Part shown: positions 13,910 through 19,614 of the stretch, piece after piece | Position numbering within the stretch: position 1 is the first letter of the stretch | Layout of the letters: each line of letters begins with the position of its first letter | Source: a virus | IMG/VR virus record: IMGVR_UViG_3300029787_000387 | Span: 1-21,664 of that record | Strand: one strand, 5' to 3' | Length of the DNA stretch: 21,664 nt | Notes under the pieces: generated by a model | Told to the model about the DNA's origin: nothing | Seen by the model: only the letters and a program-made list of their open reading frames with translations | Databases searched by the model: none | Translations under genes and position numbers: made by a program

Positions 13910-13924
13910 TTATAAATTAACATC

Positions 13925-14131
13925 ATGTCTTGCGGTAAGAACGAACACTACAAAACTTATAGCGTCGAGTGGCATAGATATCGCTATCTTAAAGAAGCGA
14001 TAGATAAGTACCTAGATGACTATATTGATCCCGAAGTTATTATGACTGATATTCGACATGTGCTCCATGATAGATCTCATGCTGCACGTCAAGAAGCATC
14101 ATACATAGAAAAAATAGAATCGGAACTTTAA
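13925..14131 (+). CDS. Small hypothetical protein
   Basis: A 68-aa charged, helical protein (MSCGKNEHYKTYSVEWHRYRYLKEAI, then a DDYIDPEVIMTDIRHVLHD segment). It is followed with no gap by the next gene. A TATAAATT (13911-13918) stands too close to the start to be a normal late promoter. No family is recognised, though small proteins of this look are common in cyanophages. Confidence 0.7.
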   Translation: MSCGKNEHYKTYSVEWHRYRYLKEAIDKYLDDYIDPEVIMTDIRHVLHDRSHAARQEASYIEKIESEL

Positions 14132-14449
14132 ATGCTATCAACCCAATATCGACTCAGACTCGATAAAGTCTGCAAATTGATTGCCGAAGGAAAAGAGGTG
14201 AATCTTACAGAAATGATATGGGCACAAAAACTAGCAAAGTCAAATACTACTGCTGCCACATGGTTGCGTCAAGCACGACAGCGAGCAGCAAATCCCAACA
14301 TGAAGAAGGGAGGGACGGACGATTTTCTGAATAGGATGGGATTAGGCGAATCCGACCCATCTGATTATAGAGAAGGATTCGACAGTGCTGACGATATAGG
14401 CGAATGGTTCAACCGCAAAAAACCTGATGATTGGAGACAACGTGACTAA
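14132..14449 (+). CDS. Small hypothetical protein with helical N-terminus
   Basis: A 105-aa protein that starts at the base after the preceding stop. The N-terminal half (LRLDKVCKLIAEGKEVNLTEMIWAQKLAKS with a following WLRQARQRA helix) is helical and could bind nucleic acid. The C-terminal half is acidic and Asp/Gly-rich. It is probably a conserved cyanophage protein; no function is assigned. Confidence 0.7.
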   Translation: MLSTQYRLRLDKVCKLIAEGKEVNLTEMIWAQKLAKSNTTAATWLRQARQRAANPNMKKGGTDDFLNRMGLGESDPSDYREGFDSADDIGEWFNRKKPDDWRQRD

Positions 14450-14702
14450 ACCTACTGAAAACTACGAACAACTAATTCAACGCTTCACTAAGCGTACAAT
14501 GCAACTCAATGCCAGACAAGATGAACTAAAAGGTTGGTATGATGAGTATATCAAGAATGAGAGCGATCTGAAAAGATTAGAAGGTTCTATGCAAGCAATA
14601 CAATACGTTGCATTTGGAAAAATGCCTGGGGATGGTAATCACGACAAATTCAAGGATCACACCCCAGAAGCATATAAGGCAAATATACCAGATCGTTACT
14701 AA
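14442..14702 (+). CDS. Small hypothetical protein, GTG start
   Basis: An 86-aa protein. The start at GTG 14442 is chosen because GGAG lies 5 nt upstream (14433-14436) and it overlaps the previous gene by only 8 nt; the in-frame ATG at 14427 has no ribosome binding site. The product is helical and highly charged (NYEQLIQRFTKRTMQ, QDELKGWYDEYIKNE) with a possible coiled coil. Its stop overlaps the next start (TAATG). Confidence 0.65.
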   Translation: MTKPTENYEQLIQRFTKRTMQLNARQDELKGWYDEYIKNESDLKRLEGSMQAIQYVAFGKMPGDGNHDKFKDHTPEAYKANIPDRY

Positions 14703-15010
14703 TGATATTTTGGATAGGATTCACCCTCATGGTCTTAAATGAGGGTTTTGTCATGATGAGACATATATCTCCTTTCTTTGATAATTTGAGAAAGAAGGTA
14801 ATTAAGAAATTAGGAGAAAACGTGTGGTATCGTCTCCATGGCACTTTGGACTACACATGGATAGGACTCGTCACACTAGGATTGATAGTCAACTCTAATA
14901 GAGTTGTACATTTGAGTATATTGCTTATATTCTGGTTTGCGTCGTTTTGTATATTTTATCTACCACGTTATATTAGTAACCACCGTAACCGCCACCACCA
15001 GAAGAACTAG
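14702..15010 (+). CDS. Small multi-span membrane protein
   Basis: A 102-aa protein with three hydrophobic segments, about residues 1-18, 51-64 and 68-88, and a basic loop between the first two (LRKKVIKKLGEN). The C-terminus is basic and His-rich. The last 38 nt lie over the 3' end of gp53 on the other strand, so the two genes converge with no terminator seen between them. The family is not recognised. Confidence 0.65.
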   Translation: MIFWIGFTLMVLNEGFVMMRHISPFFDNLRKKVIKKLGENVWYRLHGTLDYTWIGLVTLGLIVNSNRVVHLSILLIFWFASFCIFYLPRYISNHRNRHHQKN

Positions 15011-15932
15011 ATCCACCAGAGGAACTAGATCCAGAACTGGAACTACTAGAACTAGAACTAGATGACGATGTATCGTCAGATGTTTGTGACGCAGTAGATG
15101 AAGCATCTGTGGTTCCTGCGACTACACCTGATGAGTTTACGTCAGTAGATGTAATAGTTGTAGTTTGAGTAGCACCACTTTCAGTTGTAGTGGTAGTAAC
15201 TGTCTTATTTACTAATTCAATAGAAGAGGCGAAATCAACAGATGGTGTTAAACCGTATTCTGTTGTATATTCGTCTTTTTGTGTTATAAAGACCTCTTTG
15301 ATGATATTAGGAGTTACCTTAATATCGGATTCTGGGTCTAATTCTTCATTTGGAGCATATTTCATCAAACTCTCAAATTCGTCAACAAAGTCCTCTATGT
15401 ATTCTGGACGTAATAACCAAATATTTGATTTTGAGTCATTTATGCCTTTTTCGTACTCATAGTTAGAAACTGGATATGTGGTATTTGTCACAGTTGTGCC
15501 ATCTGATCTAATATACCCCCAATTCTCATTTACTTGGATTCCTGCCTTCACAAGCACCTTTCCTGTATCTAAGTCTTTTATTTCATTCGTCTCATAATGA
15601 TGTACACCAGTTGAGAACCTATATTTGTCTTTTACATAATCTTGGAGTTCCTGCTCAGACAAGGGCCAATCGTCATATACATTAATTATGTTGTTGCATA
15701 GTAACACAACCCAATCGTATAGTGAGTCTCCATATACGTTACTTGCAATAAGATCTGGTCTTTCGTTGTTAGCGATAGAATACTGTTGAAATCCAAGAAC
15801 ACTCTCCTGCATTTCTTCGATAAGAGTGCATTTTCTGAATATGTTTCTTGCAATAACAGATGGTTCTACATTATTTTGTCTAAATGTAGACGTTCTGACT
15901 GCGACTCTTGGTAGATAACTGAAATATCCCAT
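14973..15932 (-). CDS. 53: Baseplate wedge protein gp53 with Ser/Gly-rich tail
   Basis: A 319-aa protein. The N-terminal two thirds match T4 gp53, a baseplate wedge subunit of 196 aa. The gp53-type elements are MGYFSYLPRV, the DLIASNVYGDSLYDWVVLLCN segment, NVYDDWPLSEQELQDYVKDKY and HHYETNEIKDLDTGKV. The C-terminal extension is Thr/Ser-rich and ends in runs of Ser then Gly (about residues 276-319, ending GGGGYGGY) that T4 lacks. The tail is coded by simple-sequence DNA (AACTAG-like repeats on the plus strand, about 15003-15060). The start overlaps the gp48 stop by one base, so the two baseplate genes are co-transcribed from the minus-strand late promoter in gp4. Confidence 0.85.
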   Translation of the reverse strand: MGYFSYLPRVAVRTSTFRQNNVEPSVIARNIFRKCTLIEEMQESVLGFQQYSIANNERPDLIASNVYGDSLYDWVVLLCNNIINVYDDWPLSEQELQDYVKDKYRFSTGVHHYETNEIKDLDTGKVLVKAGIQVNENWGYIRSDGTTVTNTTYPVSNYEYEKGINDSKSNIWLLRPEYIEDFVDEFESLMKYAPNEELDPESDIKVTPNIIKEVFITQKDEYTTEYGLTPSVDFASSIELVNKTVTTTTTESGATQTTTITSTDVNSSGVVAGTTDASSTASQTSDDTSSSSSSSSSSSSGSSSSGGSSSSGGGGYGGY

Positions 15933-17089
15933 TATCTTCTGCTCCTACGTCTACCTCTTTGCCCCTCACGATTAATCGTTGGAGTAGTTGATCTATCCAC
16001 TTGTAACCTCCCTTTCGGATTAGATGGCATACCTCTACCTGATGTACCTAAGTTAAAATTACCAGATTTAGTACCAAGGTTAGCAGTTGGATCTCTATCA
16101 TCACCTGTAATCATGTTACGAGTAACAAATGCAGTCTCGTCAAATCTTAGTGATAACCTATATGACGCAGGACCAAAGTCTTGCATTGTTCCATCTTCAC
16201 TTGCACCAAATCCTTGTCTAAGTGATGTATTCTGACCTGATGGTGTCAAATCAACATCCATACCTGTTAGCACCAAATTTGTAGGGAATCTTAGTAATGC
16301 TGCTAGTGAAGCGGGTTTGTTAAGACCTTCTCCTGCGATCTCTGCACCAAAACCCCTAGGTGTGTACCTTACTATCTCACATCCGAAGAATCTAGGGATA
16401 GTTAACCAACGAGCATTGATACCATTAGTATCGGGTAACATACTCTCACGCATACAACTTATTATCTCTTGTATCTCTACTGCTTCTTTGGGATTACGAG
16501 GTGACATATCAAAATCAAAAGCATGAGAGCGATAGTTGACCCCCTTAAACACAGTTTCTTCATAAGGGTTAAATACTTTTCCTTTCGCAAGTGCAGCGAT
16601 ATTCTGTTTTGATACATTACCTTCCAATCCTAACGCACCAGTGGCATTGTTAAATACACCAGCAATAGCACTAAATGCTATCTCTGTTTTACCACTATCT
16701 GCTGCCTGTGATAACTTAGGTCCTATTTCCTCAGCAGTTGCACCTTGTAGAACCTCTGCTCCTGCTGCACCGAATGCACCTAATGCTGCCTTTTCATAGT
16801 TAACACCATATGATTCTTTTAATTGATGTGGTAAATATAGATAAATTGTCTTATATATGCTATTCTTTTGAGTAGTGTCGTTACCTATTTGCTTTGCACC
16901 AGCACCTCCGCCCAATGGTCCTGATACATAGTTATATGGGTTTGCACCTGATTCTGGATCATAAACAGTAAATTTAAGGTAATCTATTGCCTTAGTACTG
17001 AATTGTGACTCTGGATTTATACTTTCGTCCCCTGCACTCGGTCCTCTCGGACTGGTCATGGGGTACATTAATCGTGTTTTTGCTGACAT
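15932..17089 (-). CDS. 48: Baseplate tail-tube cap protein gp48
   Basis: A 385-aa protein with the length (T4 gp48 is 364 aa) and neighbours expected for gp48, which caps the baseplate and starts the tail tube. Recognisable segments are KFTVYDPESGANPYNY, LYLPHQLKESYGVNYE, FDFDMSPRNPKEAVEI-x-EII and YRLSLRFDETAFVTR; the C-terminus is Arg-rich. The start codon is CAT at 17087-17089 on the plus strand and overlaps the gp4 start by two bases; Met8 and Met11 are other possible starts. A perfect TATAAATA on this strand lies 64 nt upstream. The call rests on pattern and context more than on a single motif. Confidence 0.75.
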   Translation of the reverse strand: MSAKTRLMYPMTSPRGPSAGDESINPESQFSTKAIDYLKFTVYDPESGANPYNYVSGPLGGGAGAKQIGNDTTQKNSIYKTIYLYLPHQLKESYGVNYEKAALGAFGAAGAEVLQGATAEEIGPKLSQAADSGKTEIAFSAIAGVFNNATGALGLEGNVSKQNIAALAKGKVFNPYEETVFKGVNYRSHAFDFDMSPRNPKEAVEIQEIISCMRESMLPDTNGINARWLTIPRFFGCEIVRYTPRGFGAEIAGEGLNKPASLAALLRFPTNLVLTGMDVDLTPSGQNTSLRQGFGASEDGTMQDFGPASYRLSLRFDETAFVTRNMITGDDRDPTANLGTKSGNFNLGTSGRGMPSNPKGRLQVDRSTTPTINREGQRGRRRSRR

Positions 17090-17522
17090 GGCATATTCTG
17101 GACGTTATAGACCTACTAACAAAAATAAATACAAGGGAGATCCTACCGCTATTATTTATAGGAGTTTATGGGAAAGAAAGTTCATGGTCTGGTGCGACAA
17201 GAATGAAAACATCTTGGAATGGGGATCAGAGGAGATTATCATACCTTATATCAGTCCTCTTGATGGGAGGGTGCATCGTTATTTCCCAGACTTTTACGTC
17301 AGAGCAAGGACTAAAACTGGGGGGACGCAGAAGTTTATTATTGAGGTCAAACCTAATAAGCAGACGACACCTCCCAAGCAACAACGCAGACGTACAAAGA
17401 AGTATATAACTGAAATCAAGACATATGCTATAAATGAAGCGAAGTGGAAAGCAGCAGTAGAATACTGCAAGGACAGACGTATGACTTTTAAGATACTTAC
17501 AGAACACGAGTTACAAGTATGA
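17088..17522 (+). CDS. 4: Head completion protein gp4
   Basis: A 144-aa protein (T4 gp4 is 150 aa) nearly collinear with T4 gp4. It shows SGRYRPTNKNKYKGD, YRSLWERKFMVWCDKNE, LEWGSEEIIIPY, HRYFPDFYV, IIEVKP and a C-terminal AKWKAA-x-EYC segment. gp4 completes the filled head before tail joining; its core resembles a PD-(D/E)XK nuclease fold (E, D and E-x-K positions in WGSEE, PDFY and IEVKP). The start is set at ATG 17088 because MAYSGRYRP aligns with the T4 N-terminus; an upstream ATG at 17058 would add 10 residues. The start overlaps the divergent gp48 start. Confidence 0.93.
   Translation: MAYSGRYRPTNKNKYKGDPTAIIYRSLWERKFMVWCDKNENILEWGSEEIIIPYISPLDGRVHRYFPDFYVRARTKTGGTQKFIIEVKPNKQTTPPKQQRRRTKKYITEIKTYAINEAKWKAAVEYCKDRRMTFKILTEHELQV
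17153..17160 (-). promoter_or_regulatory. Minus-strand late promoter TATAAATA for gp48-gp53
   Basis: The plus-strand TATTTATA reads as a perfect T4-type late octamer TATAAATA on the minus strand. It lies inside gp4, 64 nt upstream of the gp48 start, and fits late transcription of gp48 and gp53. Confidence 0.65.
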
Positions 17523-17983
17523 GTGTATTCGAGGACATTAAAGATGCTACACAAGGTAAACCAAAGTCAAAGGACTGGTACAGAGGACAGTTATTTGGTG
17601 CATTAGACCCAGGTGAGGTCAAGGTAGGTGATTGCATATATTACAGTTATAGTGCTAAAACTGAGTCGTTACCGTTCTACGATACATTTCCAATGACTCT
17701 TGTTGTTGACATTGATCCTATAAATGGACACTTTTCTGGTGGTAACTTACATTATCTACGTCCAACAGCACGTCAAAGCATTGCAAAAACATGGGGTAGT
17801 GGTTCTATATCATATCCTATGCGTTGCCATCATAAATACTTTATAGGTAGGGCATCTAATATACGATTGGTTCCTGCTGTTGATCTCCGAGATTTCGTTC
17901 CACTACCGTCTGAACAGTTTGTTAGAGAACTTGGTGGTGTACGAGTAGAGATCCCTAGTAGTTTTATTTGGAGTAGGTTGTAG
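17519..17983 (+). CDS. Hypothetical protein in the tail cluster
   Basis: A 154-aa protein that overlaps gp4 by 4 nt (ATGA) and the next gene by one base. The centre (VKVGDCIYYSYSAKTESLPF and the following TLVVDIDPINGHFSGGN) looks like a small beta barrel. After it come LHYLRPTARQSI and a CHHKYFIG segment. Its position between gp4 and baseplate genes suggests a morphogenesis role, either an assembly factor or a minor baseplate component. I do not recognise a T4 counterpart. Confidence 0.7.
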   Translation: MSVFEDIKDATQGKPKSKDWYRGQLFGALDPGEVKVGDCIYYSYSAKTESLPFYDTFPMTLVVDIDPINGHFSGGNLHYLRPTARQSIAKTWGSGSISYPMRCHHKYFIGRASNIRLVPAVDLRDFVPLPSEQFVRELGGVRVEIPSSFIWSRL

Positions 17984-18681
17984 TGGACCCAAATAGTTTT
18001 AAAGAGTTTCAATCAATGATAGGTAGGTCAGCGGGTTCTATGCCCATGACCAGTAACCTGTATCAGGTTAATTTGGGTGCACCTAATATATTTGACTCAA
18101 AGATTTACGATCCAATAAAGGTAATAGAAGCAACAAGAACTGTTGACTACTATGCTAACAGTATTACTCTACCTAGTAGAGCAGTAACAACTGGTGAGTT
18201 GAATAATATAGGACAGATAAGAAGATTTGCAACAGGACAGACTGCATCAGAGATCAATATACAATTTATAGTTACAAAAGACCAGAGACATAGATATTTC
18301 TTTGAACAATGGTTGAATCACACAGCATCAGACTCAGATAACACAGTAGCATTCTATGATGACTATGTTATAGACATGGAGATCTTGAAGTTTGAAAATG
18401 GACCAGAAGGACATCAACAGACTGCTGCATATAAGATATTTGGTGCATTTCCATTCAATGTGGGTCAACTACAACTTGATAATGAACAAACAAACCTAGT
18501 ACAGTTAGATGTTGCGTTTTATTTCGAGAGATATAGGATGGATCAGACCATGCCACAGACATTAAGGGCAAAACCTCAGATATATAAACCAAAAGACCTA
18601 TATACTGACACAAGCATACCGAACTTCCTTGATACCTTCGTTGGAGACTTTCCTTCTCTTGGAGGAAATAGGTTAGTGTAA
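17983..18681 (+). CDS. Tail-tube-fold baseplate protein, gp54-like
   Basis: A 232-aa protein starting at GTG 17983 on the last base of the previous stop (TAGTG). Its layout is that of contractile-tail tube proteins: an early LYQVNLGAP segment, SITLPSRAVTTGEL, INIQFIVTKDQRHRYFFEQW, then YDDYVIDMEILKFE and AYKIFGAFPFNVGQLQLD, ending with LVQLDVAFYFERY. T4 gp19 (163 aa), gp48 and gp54 share this fold. Next to gp48, gp26 and the tape measure, the tube initiator gp54 is the best fit; a duplicated gp19-like tube protein is the alternative. Confidence 0.65.
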   Translation: MDPNSFKEFQSMIGRSAGSMPMTSNLYQVNLGAPNIFDSKIYDPIKVIEATRTVDYYANSITLPSRAVTTGELNNIGQIRRFATGQTASEINIQFIVTKDQRHRYFFEQWLNHTASDSDNTVAFYDDYVIDMEILKFENGPEGHQQTAAYKIFGAFPFNVGQLQLDNEQTNLVQLDVAFYFERYRMDQTMPQTLRAKPQIYKPKDLYTDTSIPNFLDTFVGDFPSLGGNRLV

Positions 18682-18685
18682 GTGC

Positions 18686-18693
18686 TATAAATA
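18686..18693 (+). promoter_or_regulatory. Late promoter TATAAATA for gp26/tape measure
   Basis: A perfect TATAAATA lies in the 34-nt gap between the tube-fold gene and gp26, 30 nt before the ATG at 18716. This is the expected position for a late promoter of the chaperone and tape measure operon. Confidence 0.75.
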
Positions 18694-18715
18694 AAAATGA
18701 TATTATAAATTCATC

Positions 18716-19417
18716 ATGCCATTACCAAAACTTGTAGTGCCTGAGTATGACTGTAAATTACCAGTCACAGGGAAAAAGGTCAACTTTCGACCATTTCTCG
18801 TAAAAGAAGAGAAATTACTGTATCTCGCAATGGAGACACAGAAAGAGAAAGAGATGATCAAGGCAGTCAAGAATATATTAAAATCTTGTACTGATTTGAA
18901 AAGTGTAGATAGTCTACCAACATTTGAACTAGAATTCTTGTTCTTACAGATTAGATCCAAAGCAGTTGGAGAAGAGAGTGAGTTCAAGATAATATGTGAA
19001 GATGATGGTAAGACAGAGGTAGAAGTTACACTTGACTTAAACGAAGTTCAAGTAGACATACCAAAAGGTCATAAGACTATCATACCATTGAGTGACGACA
19101 TCAAATTACAGATGAAATATCCAGCATTGGATGCATTCGTTGACCGTAATATGGTGGATAATCCAGATGTTGAAGATGTATTTGCTCTTGCAGCAGAGTG
19201 TATTGACAAAGTATATGATGGAGACGAGATCTATGATTCTTTCACATCGAAAGAAGCAAAGGACTTTATAGGTGACATGAATAATGCACAGTTTACTAAG
19301 ATCCAGAACTTCTTTGAGACTATGCCGAAATTAACTCATACATTGAAGGTAGAAAATCCCAACACCAAAGTTGTTAATGAAGTGGTATTGGAGGGACTTG
19401 CTGCTTTTTTCGGATAG
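18716..19417 (+). CDS. 26: gp26-like tail assembly chaperone / baseplate hub protein
   Basis: This 233-aa protein resembles T4 gp26 (208 aa). Seen are PLPKLVVPEYDCKLPVTGK followed by KVNFRPFLVKEEKLLYLAM, ILKSCTDLKSVDSLP, FELEFLFLQIRSKAVGE, and a C-terminal helical half with FIGDMNNAQFTKIQNFFETMP. gp26 is classed as a baseplate hub subunit in T4, but a gene with this helical pattern just before the tape measure also fits the tail assembly chaperone role. The last sense codons are TTT TTC GGA before TAG; they contain a slippery heptamer, and a -1 shift there gives a longer protein of about 299 aa (see 19405-19471). A late promoter stands 30 nt upstream. Confidence 0.85.
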   Translation: MPLPKLVVPEYDCKLPVTGKKVNFRPFLVKEEKLLYLAMETQKEKEMIKAVKNILKSCTDLKSVDSLPTFELEFLFLQIRSKAVGEESEFKIICEDDGKTEVEVTLDLNEVQVDIPKGHKTIIPLSDDIKLQMKYPALDAFVDRNMVDNPDVEDVFALAAECIDKVYDGDEIYDSFTSKEAKDFIGDMNNAQFTKIQNFFETMPKLTHTLKVENPNTKVVNEVVLEGLAAFFG

Positions 19418-19471
19418 CATTAATGCATGACAGTCTTATGAATCACTATAAGACGAACTTCGCATTAATGC
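19405..19471 (+). promoter_or_regulatory. Programmed -1 frameshift signal: slippery site plus stem-loop
   Basis: In the gp26 reading frame the end reads GC[T TTT TTC] GGA TAG, so T TTT TTC (19405-19411) is a textbook -1 slippery heptamer in the correct phase. After a 5-nt spacer (GGATA), the 10-mer GCATTAATGC (19417-19426) can pair with its second copy (19462-19471). Inside this, GTCTTAT (19433-19439) pairs with ATAAGAC (19448-19454) around an 8-nt loop. Together they form a two-tier stem-loop of 17 bp at the distance expected for a stimulatory structure. The -1 frame is open through CGG ATA GCA TTA into the frame at 19423. Confidence 0.75.
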
Positions 19472-19614
19472 AGCATCACAAGTATAGTTTGACGGAGTTA
19501 AACGATATGATTCCATGGGAACGTGATGTGTATGTTAACCTATTAATAGGACACTTGAAGGAAGAGGAAGAGCGAATCAAGAGACAACAGAACAAGAATA
19601 GGACTTCTATCTAG
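19411..19614 (+). CDS. Tail assembly chaperone -1 frameshift extension
   Basis: This frame has 63 codons from ATG 19423 (ending at 19614), or 67 residues (RIAL plus the 63) when entered from gp26 by -1 slippage at 19405-19411. There is no ribosome binding site before ATG 19423, which favours expression as a gp26 fusion. The sequence YSLTELNDMIPWERDVYVNL, then LIGHLKEEEERIKRQQ, resembles the short second frame of tail assembly chaperones (lambda T type): a Trp-containing turn followed by a charged helix. It occupies the slot of T4 gene 51 relative to gene 26, but is much shorter than gp51. Its stop overlaps the GTG start of the tape measure gene. Confidence 0.75.
   Translation, partial: RIALMHDSLMNHYKTNFALMQHHKYSLTELNDMIPWERDVYVNLLIGHLKEEEERIKRQQNKNRTSI

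Noticed and set aside
13911-13918. TATAAATT as a late promoter for the 13925 gene
   Set aside because: It ends 6 nt before the ATG, so the transcript would start at about the start codon, and the octamer has a mismatch in the last base.
17058-17087. Ten-residue N-terminal extension of gp4 from ATG 17058
   Set aside because: The T4 homologue aligns from the Met at 17088, and the upstream ATG has no better ribosome binding site.
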